Assembly (NCBI RefSeq): GCF_010993745.1
Contig: NZ_WOTN01000001.1
Span: 499,235-563,234 of the forward strand
DNA from: Fodinicola acaciae
Lineage (GTDB): Bacteria > Actinomycetota > Actinomycetes > Mycobacteriales > HKI-0501
Reading direction: 5' to 3'
Length of the DNA: 64,000 nt
Shown here one piece after another: positions 25,642-33,857 of this stretch; within the stretch, counting starts at the first letter, position 1, and each line of letters begins with the position of its first letter. The notes below the pieces were generated by a model that was not told where the DNA came from, ran no database searches, and saw only the letters and a list, made by a program, of their open reading frames with translations. A program made the translations under genes and the position numbers.

Positions 25642-26517
25642 GTGGCTCGCGATAACGGATTGTACGGAGACGACAGACAGCGGCTCGCCAGGCGAGAAAT
25701 ACTGCGGCTGAGCGCTGCCGGCGCGGTCGCGCTCGGCGCCGCCGCGTGCTCTCCGAGCCAGCCGACCACGACGGCGAGCTCCGCGAAACCGCCAACCCAG
25801 GCGCCGAGTCCGACGCCGTCACCGACCCCGTCGCCGACGCCGTCGGACACCGGGCCGACGACGCTGCCGGTGCAGAAAAAGGCCATCCACACACTGAAGG
25901 AATACCAGCAGATCGTGCCGGGGACCGATCCGTTCCCGTCCAACGCCGTCGCGCTCACCATCGACGACGGCCCGCACGCGGTCTGGACGCCGAAGATCCT
26001 CCGGCTGCTGGAGCAATACGACGTGAAGGCGACCTTCTGTCAGATCGGCCAGAACGCGAAGGGCCACGCCGACCTCTCCAAGGCGATCGCCAGCGAGGGC
26101 CACCACATCGCCAACCACACGTACACACATCCGCAGCCGCTGTCGAAGAAGCCGCTCAAGACCATCCACAACGAGCTGGCCACGGCGCAGTCGTACATCG
26201 AGAACGCCTCCGGCTACGTGCCGCACCTGTTCCGCTCGCCGGGCGGTGACTGGTCGGCGGCGATCTTCAAGCAGGCCGCCGAGATGGGCCTGCTGTGCAT
26301 CGACTGGGAGGTCGACCCGAAGGACTGGACGCGGCCTGGTACGGACCTGATCCGGCTGCGGCTGCTCAAGGCCAAACCCGGCGACATCCTGCTCTGCCAC
26401 GACGGCGGCGGCGATCGGTCGCAGACGTACGCGGCGCTGAGCAAGGTGCTGCCGGTGCTCAAGTCGCGCGGCCTGCAGTTCGTACCGCTGCCCAACCCGA
26501 AGTCGGCGGCCGGCTAG
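25642..26517 (+). CDS. Lipoprotein polysaccharide deacetylase (NodB domain)
   Basis: Secreted CE4 deacetylase of 291 residues. The N-terminus has RR followed by a hydrophobic core and lipobox GAAAC (Cys36), suggesting Tat export and lipidation. A Pro/Ser/Thr linker (SPTPSPTPSPTPSDTG) follows. The catalytic domain shows motif 1 TIDDGPH, motif 2 NHTYTHP (metal His pair), motif 3 RSPGGD, motif 4 DWEVDPKDW and motif 5 LLCHDGGGD. It should remove acetyl groups from peptidoglycan or another surface N-acetyl glycan outside the membrane. GTG 25642 is preferred over TTG 25633 because of the GGTAGGG spacing. Confidence 0.92.
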   Translation: MARDNGLYGDDRQRLARREILRLSAAGAVALGAAACSPSQPTTTASSAKPPTQAPSPTPSPTPSPTPSDTGPTTLPVQKKAIHTLKEYQQIVPGTDPFPSNAVALTIDDGPHAVWTPKILRLLEQYDVKATFCQIGQNAKGHADLSKAIASEGHHIANHTYTHPQPLSKKPLKTIHNELATAQSYIENASGYVPHLFRSPGGDWSAAIFKQAAEMGLLCIDWEVDPKDWTRPGTDLIRLRLLKAKPGDILLCHDGGGDRSQTYAALSKVLPVLKSRGLQFVPLPNPKSAAG

Positions 26518-26518
26518 T

Positions 26519-26539
26519 GTCCCGAGTCTGACTCGGGAC
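26519..26539 (+). terminator. 21-bp perfect palindrome after the deacetylase gene
   Basis: GTCCCGAGTC and its exact complement flank one T at 26529, beginning 2 bp after the stop codon. It is the probable terminator of the deacetylase gene. Confidence 0.7.
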
Positions 26540-26540
26540 G

Positions 26541-26624
26541 CTAGGGGCCCGTCTCCATGTTCCGGGGGATGAGAGGCGTTTGGACTCGGCTATCGCCCCG
26601 CGGAATATGGAGACAGGCCCCTAG
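26541..26624. mobile_element. MITE-like element 1 between CTAG copies
   Basis: A 76-bp body (26545-26620) has 20-bp terminal inverted repeats matching at 18 positions (ends GGGCCCGTCTCC... and GGGCCTGTCTCC...). It is bounded by CTAG at 26541-26544 and 26621-26624. The right CTAG supplies the TAG stop of the leftward cysH gene. The interior shares GGATGAGAG and CTCGGCTATCGCC with the element at 59531-59641. There is no coding capacity. CTAG duplication is known for IS5-type elements, so a non-autonomous IS5-family relative is likely. Confidence 0.7.
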
Positions 26625-27349
26625 AGATGCAGGCCGCACTCGGTCTTCTCGCGGCCGGCCCACCGGCCGGAGCGTACGTCCTGGCCGCGCTCCACGCGTT
26701 GCGTACAAGGTGCGCAGCCAATGGACGGAAACCCCTGCGCCACCAGCGGATTCACGATCACGTCGCGCTCGGCGACGTACGCGGCCACGTCGTCGGCGGT
26801 CCAGCAGGCCAGCGGGTTGACCTTCACCTTGGCCCGCTTGGTGTCCCAGCCGACCACCGGCGAGAGCGCGCGAGACGGCGACTCGTCGCGGCGCAGACCC
26901 GCACCCCACGCCAGGTACGGGTCCAGCGCGCTGTTCAGCGGCGCGACCTTCCGCATCGCGCAGCACGCATCGGGATCGCGCGCGTAAAGGCTCTGGCCGT
27001 ACTTCTCGTTTTGGTCAGCCACCGACAAAGCCGGCTTCACCGTCACGACGTTCACGTTCAGTGTCCGCGCCACCCGGTCGCGGGTCTGCAGGGTTTGGAC
27101 GAAGTGATAGCCGGTGTCCAGGAACACCACGTCGATCGCGGCCGGAAGCACGTCCGATGCCAGCGTCGCCAGTACGGCGTCACCCATCGACGACGTCACA
27201 CAAAACTTGCTGCCGAAAGTGGCCCAGGCCCACCGCAACACGTCGTGGGGGAGCGCGCCTTCCAGGTCACGACCCGCGTCGAGCGCCAGCTCGCGCAGGT
27301 CATCGGTGCCCAACTCGGCCGTACGCGGCCGTGGCAGAGCGACAGTCAT
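26621..27349 (-). CDS. cysH: Phosphoadenylyl/adenylyl-sulfate reductase, iron-sulfur type
   Basis: Thioredoxin-dependent reductase of 242 residues. It converts activated sulfate (APS or PAPS) to sulfite. The PP-loop fold shows KFCVTSSMGDAVLA and DVVFLDTGYHFVQT. The cysteine pairs CCAMRK and CAPCTQRV are those that hold a 4Fe-4S cluster in APS-reducing enzymes, so APS is the more likely substrate. The C-terminus ends KTECGLHL with the catalytic Cys. ATG 27349 overlaps the stop of the zinc-ribbon gene and is preceded by GAGGAGATCTC. It is the last gene of the sulfite reductase operon; its TAG stop lies in MITE-like element 1. Confidence 0.93.
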   Translation of the reverse strand: MTVALPRPRTAELGTDDLRELALDAGRDLEGALPHDVLRWAWATFGSKFCVTSSMGDAVLATLASDVLPAAIDVVFLDTGYHFVQTLQTRDRVARTLNVNVVTVKPALSVADQNEKYGQSLYARDPDACCAMRKVAPLNSALDPYLAWGAGLRRDESPSRALSPVVGWDTKRAKVKVNPLACWTADDVAAYVAERDVIVNPLVAQGFPSIGCAPCTQRVERGQDVRSGRWAGREKTECGLHL

Positions 27350-27507
27350 GAGATCTCCTCGGTGGCGGGCCGGTTCGTACCGACGAACCGCAGCTGCCAC
27401 GTACGCAGGCAGGAATCACAGCGATAGACGTACGGTTGCTCACCTGCGGGCCGGATGTCCTCGTCCCCGCAGTAGGGGCAATAGAACGGCGTCGCGCGCT
27501 CGCTCAC
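27346..27507 (-). CDS. Small zinc-ribbon protein of the sulfur operon
   Basis: 53-residue protein with GTG start. Two CxxC pairs (FYCPYCGDED and YRCDSCLRTW, Cys10/13 and Cys30/33) make a one-zinc ribbon. The gene is squeezed between the sulfite reductase stop (27508) and cysH, with an ATGA overlap into cysH. The same tiny gene occurs between these genes in other actinomycetes, so it is likely an accessory for reductase or cluster assembly. The function is unknown. Confidence 0.85.
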   Translation of the reverse strand: MSERATPFYCPYCGDEDIRPAGEQPYVYRCDSCLRTWQLRFVGTNRPATEEIS

Positions 27508-29151
27508 CTAGACCAGCCAGGCCTCGTCGGCGCGCGCGATGTACGCCGCGAACGTCTCGTCCGGCTCCCGGCGGTCGAGATAGCCGCGCAGGATCCGCTC
27601 GCAGTAGTCGGGCAGCTCCTCTGCGGTCACCTTCAGGCCACGGAACTTACGGCCAAACCGCGGATCGGCGCCGAGCTGGCCGCCGAGATGCACCTGGAAA
27701 CCCTCGACGGATTCCTTCTTGTCGTTACGCACCATCGACCCCTTGAAGCCGATGTCGGCGGTCTGGAATCGCGCGCACGAGTTGGGGCAGCCGTTGACGT
27801 TGATGCTCAGCGGCGTGTCGAAGTCCGGCAGCCGGCGTTCCAGCTCCTGATAGAGCCATTCGCCGCGCAGCTTGGTCTCGACTATCGCCAGCTTGCAGAA
27901 CTCGATGCCGGTGCAGGCCATCGTGCCGCGCCGGAACACGCTCGGTTTCACCTGCAGGCCAAGCGAATCCAGCTCGGTGGTCAGGCCGTCGGTGTCGGTG
28001 ACGTCCAGGATGACCAGCTTCTGTTGCGCGGTCGCGCGGATCCGGCCGTCGCCGTACGTCTCCGCCAGAGTCGCGACCTTTTCCAGCAGTGTCCCGGAAA
28101 CCCGGCCGACGCTCGGCGCGAAGCCGACCGCAAACCTGCCGTCGCGTTGTTTGCTGAGGCCGACGTGGTCGCGCTGGGTGGCCGGCAGGTCGGGCTCCGC
28201 ACCATCCGGCAGGGCATAGCCGAGATATTCCTTCTCCAGCACCTCGCGGAACTTCTCCGCGCCCCAGTCCGAGACCAGAAACTTCAGCCGCGCGTGGTTG
28301 CGGGACCGCCGATAGCCGTAGTCGCGGAACACGCTGGTGACGCCGACCCACACCTCGGAAACCTGCTCCGGCCGTACGAAGGTCCCCAGCCGCTGCGCGA
28401 AATGCGGGTTGGTCGACAGGCCGCCGCCGACCCACAGGTCATAGCCCGGCTCGCCGTCTTCGTTGACGACGCCGACGAAAGCCACGTCGTTGATCTCGTG
28501 ATTGGTGCACTGCTCGGCACATCCGGAGATCGACGACTTGTATTTCCTCGGCAGGTTGGAAAACTCCGGGTCACCGATGTAGCGAGCGGACACCTCGCGC
28601 ACTGCCGGCGAGGCATCCAGCACCTCTTCCTCCAGGACACCGGCGAGCGGACAGCCGAGGATGACGCGCGGCGTGTCACCGCAGGCCTCGGTCGTGCTCA
28701 GGCCGACGGCTTCCAACCGGCGCCAGATCTCCGGTACGTTCTCGATCTGGATCCAGTGCAGCTGGATGTTCTGCCGGTCGGTGATGTCCGCGGTGTCCCG
28801 GCCAAACTCGGTCGAGATGCCGGCGATGACCCGCAGTTGCTCGCTGGTGAGCGCACCGCCGTCGATGCGTACGCGCAGCATGAAGTAGCGGTCGTCGAGC
28901 TCCTCCGGCTCCAGCAGCGCGGTCTTGCCGCCGGGGATGTCCGGCGCGCGCTGCGTGTAGAGGCCATACCAGCGGAAACGTCCCCGCAGGTCGGCCGGGT
29001 CGATGGAGTCGAAGCCGTTGCGCGCGTAGATCTTCTCGATCCGCTCGCGCACGTTGAGCGGGTTGTTGTCCCGCTTGCTGCGCTCGTTCGGGTTCAGCGG
29101 CTCGCGGTAACCCAGAGCCCACTGGCCCTGGCCGCGGGTGGTGCGGGCCAT
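27508..29151 (-). CDS. sir: Ferredoxin-dependent sulfite reductase (SirA/NirA family)
   Basis: Siroheme/4Fe-4S reductase of 547 residues with two nitrite/sulfite reductase half-repeats. Cluster-binding cysteines are in TMACTGIEFCKLA (C-x5-C) and NGCPNSCARFQ (C-x3-C). The siroheme contacts include TDRQNIQLHWI, and the first half has GCPLAGV and SGCAEQCTNHEINDVAF. The operon with cysH and the upstream cysteine-type leader peptide argue for assimilatory sulfite rather than nitrite reduction. It reduces sulfite to sulfide in the cytoplasm with six electrons from ferredoxin. Confidence 0.92.
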   Translation of the reverse strand: MARTTRGQGQWALGYREPLNPNERSKRDNNPLNVRERIEKIYARNGFDSIDPADLRGRFRWYGLYTQRAPDIPGGKTALLEPEELDDRYFMLRVRIDGGALTSEQLRVIAGISTEFGRDTADITDRQNIQLHWIQIENVPEIWRRLEAVGLSTTEACGDTPRVILGCPLAGVLEEEVLDASPAVREVSARYIGDPEFSNLPRKYKSSISGCAEQCTNHEINDVAFVGVVNEDGEPGYDLWVGGGLSTNPHFAQRLGTFVRPEQVSEVWVGVTSVFRDYGYRRSRNHARLKFLVSDWGAEKFREVLEKEYLGYALPDGAEPDLPATQRDHVGLSKQRDGRFAVGFAPSVGRVSGTLLEKVATLAETYGDGRIRATAQQKLVILDVTDTDGLTTELDSLGLQVKPSVFRRGTMACTGIEFCKLAIVETKLRGEWLYQELERRLPDFDTPLSINVNGCPNSCARFQTADIGFKGSMVRNDKKESVEGFQVHLGGQLGADPRFGRKFRGLKVTAEELPDYCERILRGYLDRREPDETFAAYIARADEAWLV

Positions 29152-29186
29152 GGAAGTCCCTCTTGGAGGTCGACGGCGTACGACAG

Positions 29187-29203
29187 GCGCGGGTCACCCG
29201 CGC
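29187..29203 (-). promoter_or_regulatory. Hairpin between leader peptide and sulfite reductase
   Basis: GCGCGGGT and ACCCGCGC (8-bp perfect arms, one-base centre) lie 38 nt after the leader peptide stop and about 36 nt before the reductase start. It could attenuate transcription or mask the ribosome site. Confidence 0.5.
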
Positions 29204-29240
29204 GAAAATGCGTCGGAAACTCAGCGTGCGAAGAAGCTGG

Positions 29241-29321
29241 TTACGCCGGACAGACCGCGCTGAGCACGCGCTGCAGGTCGATGTGCAGGCGTGCGGTCAG
29301 GAAGGCTCCTGGCGACGGCAT
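29241..29321 (-). CDS. Sulfur-operon leader peptide (RLHIDLQRV type)
   Basis: 26-codon reading frame: it starts MPSPGAF, contains LTARLHIDLQRV, and ends LSAVCPA followed by TAA. It matches the short actinobacterial leader peptides found upstream of sulfur-assimilation genes, which typically carry R(L/H)H(I/V)DL and end near a Cys. Here a single Cys codon is third from the end. Ribosome stalling at that Cys could couple cysteine supply to expression of the reductase; the mechanism is inferred. It lies 89 bp upstream of the reductase start. Confidence 0.75.
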   Translation of the reverse strand: MPSPGAFLTARLHIDLQRVLSAVCPA

Positions 29322-29398
29322 ACCCACCAGCATGCCACAGCTTGCTCGGTTACGGAGATAACTGTGGTGCGGCCCGCTCGGTTAGGGTCGCCTCAGTC

Positions 29399-30280
29399 TC
29401 AGTATCTGGTCTGCAGCCGGATGGTCAGCCAGCCGACCAACGCCGACACCAGTCCGCCGGCGACGATCATCAGACCGAGCGCCTGGATCAACCCGATCAG
29501 GTCCCAGGTCGGGATGACCCCGTTGATGCCGTTGACGCCGAACAGGTTGTCCACCAGGAAAAACTTCGAGCCGAGCAGCACCAGCCAGCCGAGCACCGCG
29601 CCGATCGTGCCGGCGACCGTCGCGAACAGCACAAACGGCAACTGCACGAAGAAATGCGATGCGCCGACCAGCCGCATGACGGCCACCTCGCGGCGGCGGC
29701 TGTACGCGGCGACCTGGATCATGTTGGTGATCAGCAGCACCGCGGCGATCGCCTCGACGATCGCGATCGCGGTCGCGCCGAGGCGCAACGTACCGAAAGT
29801 GTCGAAAATGTTCTGGATCAGCCGCCGCTGGTCGACGATCTGGTCGACGCCTGGCCGGCTCGCGTACGAGCCGAGCGCGGTCACGAACAACGTCGGGTCC
29901 TTCAGCTTCACCCGGAACGACGCCGGCAGCTGCGTGGGCGTGACCTGAGCCAGCAGGTCGGGGGAGTCCCTGAAGTTCTCCCGGAACTCGGCGTACGCCG
30001 CCTCCTTGCTCTGGTAGGCGACGCTGACCACCAACGGGTTGCCTTTCAGGCTCGCCTGCAGCTGGTTGCGCTGGTCGTCGGTGATGCCGTCCTTCAGGAA
30101 GATCGACACGCCGACCCGGCTGGCGTAGTAGTCCTGCATCTCGCCGACCTGGCGAAAGATCAGGAAGCTGGCGCCGAGCAGGGCCAGCGAGATCGCCGCG
30201 GTGAGGATCATCGCCATCGTCATCGCGATGTTGCGGCGCAGGTCGGCGGCGACCTCGGACAAGACGAACCTGGAGCGCAT
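29399..30280 (-). CDS. ftsX: Cell-division protein FtsX
   Basis: Permease-like division protein of 293 residues: a cytoplasmic N-terminus (MRSRFVLSEVAADLRRNIAM), TM1, a large extracellular domain (about 45-170, QDYYASRVGVSIFLKDGITD), then three more helices. The conserved segment SRRREVAVMRLVGAS precedes TM3. FtsX normally pairs with the ATPase FtsE to activate peptidoglycan hydrolases, and ftsE usually sits directly upstream with a coding overlap. Here the upstream gene is a carbonic anhydrase homologue, so ftsE must be elsewhere. Confidence 0.92.
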   Translation of the reverse strand: MRSRFVLSEVAADLRRNIAMTMAMILTAAISLALLGASFLIFRQVGEMQDYYASRVGVSIFLKDGITDDQRNQLQASLKGNPLVVSVAYQSKEAAYAEFRENFRDSPDLLAQVTPTQLPASFRVKLKDPTLFVTALGSYASRPGVDQIVDQRRLIQNIFDTFGTLRLGATAIAIVEAIAAVLLITNMIQVAAYSRRREVAVMRLVGASHFFVQLPFVLFATVAGTIGAVLGWLVLLGSKFFLVDNLFGVNGINGVIPTWDLIGLIQALGLMIVAGGLVSALVGWLTIRLQTRY

Positions 30281-30332
30281 GCCGGTAACCTATACCCGAC
30301 ACGGTACGTGTTCTCGCGCGCTGGTTTTATCG

Positions 30333-30851
30333 CTAAATAGGTCGAATGCTGGTGCGGTGGCGTTTCGCCAATGCCTGATATATGTCCGGATTCGTACGGA
30401 CCCATCCCTCGGCGCCTGGTGTGAGCGGACCGCGTTGCTGGCCAGCTGCGCCGACGAACATCGTCTCCGGCGCGACCATGGTGTTGGGCGGCACCAGTGT
30501 GCCGGCCGCGATCAGCGCCCGGTCGCCGATCCTGGCGCCGTCCTGCACGGTCGCGTTGTTACCGATCAACGCCTCGGCGCCGACCACGCAGCCGTGCAGC
30601 ACGCACATGTGGCCGACGGTCGCACCGGGGCCGACCTCGGTCGCCTCGAAGCCGCCGTGCAGCACCGAGTTGTCCTGTACGTTGGCGCCGGCTCTGATCA
30701 CGATCGGACCGAAGTCGGCGCGCAGCACCGCGCCGTACCAGACCGAGGCGTTGGCTTCCACGGTCACGTCGCCGACCAGGGTGGCGGTCGGTGCGATCCA
30801 GGCGTCGGCGTGCACCCTCGGCTCGGCGCCTTCGAACGAGTAGAGCGGCAT
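30333..30851 (-). CDS. Gamma-carbonic-anhydrase-family protein
   Basis: Left-handed beta-helix protein of 172 residues. Hexapeptide repeats run from about 20 to 145 (VGDVTVEANASVWYGAVLRA, IGDRALIAAGTLV). Three zinc-ligand-type histidines are visible in NSVLHGG and VGHMCVLHGC, and the Gln/Asn positions in VQDNSV fit the family. The trimer would bind zinc or iron; carbonic anhydrase activity is only shown for some members. Single gene. Confidence 0.88.
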   Translation of the reverse strand: MPLYSFEGAEPRVHADAWIAPTATLVGDVTVEANASVWYGAVLRADFGPIVIRAGANVQDNSVLHGGFEATEVGPGATVGHMCVLHGCVVGAEALIGNNATVQDGARIGDRALIAAGTLVPPNTMVAPETMFVGAAGQQRGPLTPGAEGWVRTNPDIYQALAKRHRTSIRPI

Positions 30852-30881
30852 GTCACGGCACTCTAGATCGTCCGTTTACGG

Positions 30882-32408
30882 TCAGCAGTGCGAGCCGGTC
30901 ACCGGGGTGAGAGCCACGTCGTCCAGTTGCAGCCAGGTGTCGCCGTTGGCCCACAGGCCGCCGTAGACCTGCAGCTGTGTCTGGCTGCCGGAGTTGACCG
31001 TCACCGACAGCTGCGTATATCCCGGCAGGTTGCCAAACTTCTTCTCGCTGACGACCGTGCCGCCGGTCGTACGCGCGCCGAAATAGCCGTCGGTGTTGTT
31101 GGCGGACGTGCGTATCCAGCCGGTCAGTTTGTACGTCGTGTTCGGCTTCACCGAGACCGTCTGCTCCAGGTTGTTCCAGCCGGAGCTGCTGCGGACGAAG
31201 CCGTTGTTGGCGCCGGAATGCGACAGTCCGGCGCCGCGGTCGACGCCGCCGCCCTTCCACGGAATGGCCGTCGTGTTGCTGGTCTGGCCTTCGAAACCCG
31301 GATCGGTGAGCAGGTTGGCCGGCGACTTGTCCGTGCTGAGCTTGGTGTGCATCAGGAAGACGTTGTACGGATTCCATTGCGACATCGTGAAATACAGGTC
31401 GGGGCCGGACGACCACGGATGCATGAAGCCGCCGTAGAGCGCCGGATAGTCCGACGATTTCACGATCGTACGCGCGCCGCTCCATGGACCGGTCGGTTCC
31501 GGAGCCTCGCGCAGGATGATCAGGCCGCGCGAGTCGATCAGGTACATCATCAGCCAGCTGTGGGTAAACGTGTTGTACTGCACCGAAAGCTCGCCGGCCG
31601 GTCCGGTGACGATCGGTGCGGCCTGTGTGTCCGAGCCGGTTTTCCAGGCGGTGCCGGTCCAGTACTGGTAGGCGGCCGGTGTCAGCACGCTGTTTTCCGG
31701 CACCCGCGCCAGATGGACGTCGCCGAGCCGGCCGCTCGGCGTGCCGAACATGTAGACGTAGCCGTCCTTGTGGACGTACGCGTTCATCTGGAAGGGGTCG
31801 GTGAAGTTGGCGTTGTTCGGCCAACGCGCGGTGGTCGGCTGAGTCCAGGTCTGGCCGTTGTCGTCGGAGTAGGCGACGCCGGCGTAATTGGTGTCCCAGC
31901 TGCCGGCCTGGCCCCAGTGGCGTACCGACATGTAGGAGATGTACGCGCGGTTTCCGACGCTGACGCCGGCGGTCGGGATGGTGGTGACCTCGCCGCCGGC
32001 GTCGTTGCCGTCCTTGCGGCAGGGGAGAAGTTGCTTGGCGTGTCCCGGACGGTCGGTGACCATGTCGGTGAACGTCATGCCGTCGGCGAGGTCGTGGTCG
32101 TTGCTGCGGGCCAGTGCGTTGCAGCGCCAGTCGAGCGTGGCCGGATCGCCGACACCCGCGCCGGGACCGGTCCAGCCGGGGCCGTAGCTGTCGCCGAAGG
32201 CGGTCAGCACCTGGCCGCGGTTGTTGTCCCAGACGATGCCGAGGTCGGTCGCCTTGAACTCATAGCGCGTGTCGGTCTGGTTGATCGAGCCGGGACCGGT
32301 GAGTTTCGCGACGAGAGTGGCCAAAGACGGATCGGTGGCGGCCTGCGCCGGTGCCGCCAGCGTGACGGTGAGTACGCCGGCGGCGGCCGCCGCGAGAATT
32401 CTCCGCAT
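30882..32408 (-). CDS. Secreted DUF4185 protein with C-terminal carbohydrate-binding-like module
   Basis: Exported protein of 508 residues. The signal peptide (MRRILAAAAAGVLTVTLAAP, then AQA) ends near residue 25. Residues about 40-355 form the DUF4185 five-bladed-propeller-like region, with DLGIVWDNNRGQVLTAFGDS, AYISYMSVRHWG, GVAYSDDNGQTWT and PYNVFLMHTKLS. Residues about 360-505 (NLLTDPGFEG, YKLTGWIRTSA, WLQLDDVALTP) resemble a CBM4/9 jelly roll. The combination suggests a glycan-active or glycan-binding extracellular protein. ATG 32408 is preferred over GTG 32414 because GGGG sits 6 nt upstream. Confidence 0.85.
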   Translation of the reverse strand: MRRILAAAAAGVLTVTLAAPAQAATDPSLATLVAKLTGPGSINQTDTRYEFKATDLGIVWDNNRGQVLTAFGDSYGPGWTGPGAGVGDPATLDWRCNALARSNDHDLADGMTFTDMVTDRPGHAKQLLPCRKDGNDAGGEVTTIPTAGVSVGNRAYISYMSVRHWGQAGSWDTNYAGVAYSDDNGQTWTQPTTARWPNNANFTDPFQMNAYVHKDGYVYMFGTPSGRLGDVHLARVPENSVLTPAAYQYWTGTAWKTGSDTQAAPIVTGPAGELSVQYNTFTHSWLMMYLIDSRGLIILREAPEPTGPWSGARTIVKSSDYPALYGGFMHPWSSGPDLYFTMSQWNPYNVFLMHTKLSTDKSPANLLTDPGFEGQTSNTTAIPWKGGGVDRGAGLSHSGANNGFVRSSSGWNNLEQTVSVKPNTTYKLTGWIRTSANNTDGYFGARTTGGTVVSEKKFGNLPGYTQLSVTVNSGSQTQLQVYGGLWANGDTWLQLDDVALTPVTGSHC

Positions 32409-32480
32409 CTGCACCCCATACCTGCCGGAAAACGATTTCCGCCACCGTAGGTGAGGTTTTGGCCGCTGTCAACGAAGGTT

Positions 32481-33356
32481 TTACAGATCGGCCACAACGG
32501 GAATGACGCGCTCGCCGATCCGCTCGACGATGTCGGTGCGGTGTGCCGGCGTGGTCGCCAGGTGGACGGCGTCGATGCCCAGCTTTGCGAATTCCGCAAA
32601 TGTTTCGGTGAGTTTGTCGAGAGCGGCGTCGTCCGGGTCGTCCGGCACTTGGAAGGCCGTCGTCTTCTGGATCTCGTCGTAGTCACGGCCGACCGCGTCG
32701 CAGTGACCGCGCAGCACGTCGAGCTTTCGCGCGAGGTCCGGTCCGGGGAAGATGTTGCAGGCGTCGCCGTACTGCGCGACCAACCGCAGTGTCTTTTTCT
32801 CACCAGAGCCGCCGATCAGGATTGGCGGATGCGGTTTTTGCAGCACTTGCGGCGAATTCATCGGCCGCTCGAGCTGGAAGTGCCCTCCGGCGTACGGTTT
32901 CTCGTCTCCGCGCCACATCTGCAGTGCGATCTGCAGGGTTTCCTCCAGTTGCTCGAACCGTTCCTTGGTGGTGGGAAACGGCACGCCCAGGCCGCGGCTC
33001 TCCTCCTCGTTCCAGCCGGCGCCAATGCCAAGCACCGCCCGGCCGCCGGACAGCACGTCCAGTGTCGTCACGATTTTCACCAGCAGGCCAGGATGGCGAT
33101 AGTGCACGCCGGTGACCAGGGTGCCAAGCTTGACGCGGTCGGTGACGCCGGCCAGATAGCCGAGGGTGGTGTATCCCTCCAGCATGTCGTTCTCGGCCGG
33201 GCCGTTGTAGCGGATCTGGAAGAAGTGGTCCATCACCCACAACGTGTCGAACCCGCCTCGGTCAGCCGCCTTCGCGACCGCCGCCAACTCGTCGCCAAGC
33301 TTGGCCGGGCCGGACGGCCAGGTGAAATCCGCGACGGACAGGCCAATCTTCATCAT
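32481..33356 (-). CDS. LLM-class F420-dependent oxidoreductase
   Basis: Luciferase-like monooxygenase fold protein of 291 residues. Family blocks are MKIGLSVADFTWP, FDTLWVMDHFFQ, DRVKLGTLVTGVHYRHP, GRAVLGIGAGWNEEE, PPILIGGSGEKKTLRLVAQY and NIFPGP. At this length and with the GAGWN segment it fits the F420-dependent group of actinobacteria. The substrate is unknown. It is divergent from a MarR regulator with an operator between, so it is probably inducible. Confidence 0.88.
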   Translation of the reverse strand: MMKIGLSVADFTWPSGPAKLGDELAAVAKAADRGGFDTLWVMDHFFQIRYNGPAENDMLEGYTTLGYLAGVTDRVKLGTLVTGVHYRHPGLLVKIVTTLDVLSGGRAVLGIGAGWNEEESRGLGVPFPTTKERFEQLEETLQIALQMWRGDEKPYAGGHFQLERPMNSPQVLQKPHPPILIGGSGEKKTLRLVAQYGDACNIFPGPDLARKLDVLRGHCDAVGRDYDEIQKTTAFQVPDDPDDAALDKLTETFAEFAKLGIDAVHLATTPAHRTDIVERIGERVIPVVADL

Positions 33357-33370
33357 GCTCCTTCGTGACC

Positions 33371-33397
33371 ATAATAGTTATGCCGTACCACTATTAT
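33371..33397. promoter_or_regulatory. MarR operator ATAATAGT-N11-ACTATTAT
   Basis: Perfect 8-bp AT-rich arms (33371-33378, 33390-33397) with an 11-bp spacer lie between the divergent oxidoreductase and MarR genes. The low GC stands out strongly here. Confidence 0.7.
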
Positions 33398-33449
33398 TAC
33401 GACGGAGTGCCGGGGAAGTCCAGTGCGGGTTTTGTCGTAAACTCTGGTC

Positions 33450-33857
33450 GTGGAAGCCGACTCCGAGATCGTGGCCCTGGCCACCGCGCTGACCGCGCGC
33501 GTCTGGGACCATTATTCGCGCGTGACCGCCAGCCTCGGCCTGTCCGGTCCGGAGTCCAAGGCGCTGAGCGCTCTGGTGCCAGGCAAACAAGTCCCCATGC
33601 GCGTCGTCGCCGACCGCATGCACGCCAACCCCTCCAACGTGTCCGTCGTCATCTCACGCTTGGAGAGCCGCGGATTGATCGTCCGCCAGGGTGGTGACGA
33701 CCGGCGGGTCAAGGGAGTGCAGTTGACGCCGGCAGGGGAGGAGCTGAAAGAGAAGCTGAATGCCGCGTACGCGGAGGGGCATCCGGCGCTTCGGGGGCTT
33801 TCCGACAATCAGAAGGTGCTGTTTTTGAAGGTGTTGCGGAGATTGGCTCAGGATTAG
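33450..33857 (+). CDS. MarR-family transcriptional regulator
   Basis: Winged-helix regulator of 135 residues with a GTG start. The wHTH runs from about 45 to 105 (KQVPMRVVADRMHANPSNVS, then VISRLESRGLIVRQGGDDRR), with the wing DDRRVKGVQLTPAGEE. Helices at each end give the dimer. It probably represses the divergent LLM oxidoreductase and itself through the inverted repeat at 33371. Repeat copy A begins immediately after its stop. Confidence 0.9.
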   Translation: MEADSEIVALATALTARVWDHYSRVTASLGLSGPESKALSALVPGKQVPMRVVADRMHANPSNVSVVISRLESRGLIVRQGGDDRRVKGVQLTPAGEELKEKLNAAYAEGHPALRGLSDNQKVLFLKVLRRLAQD

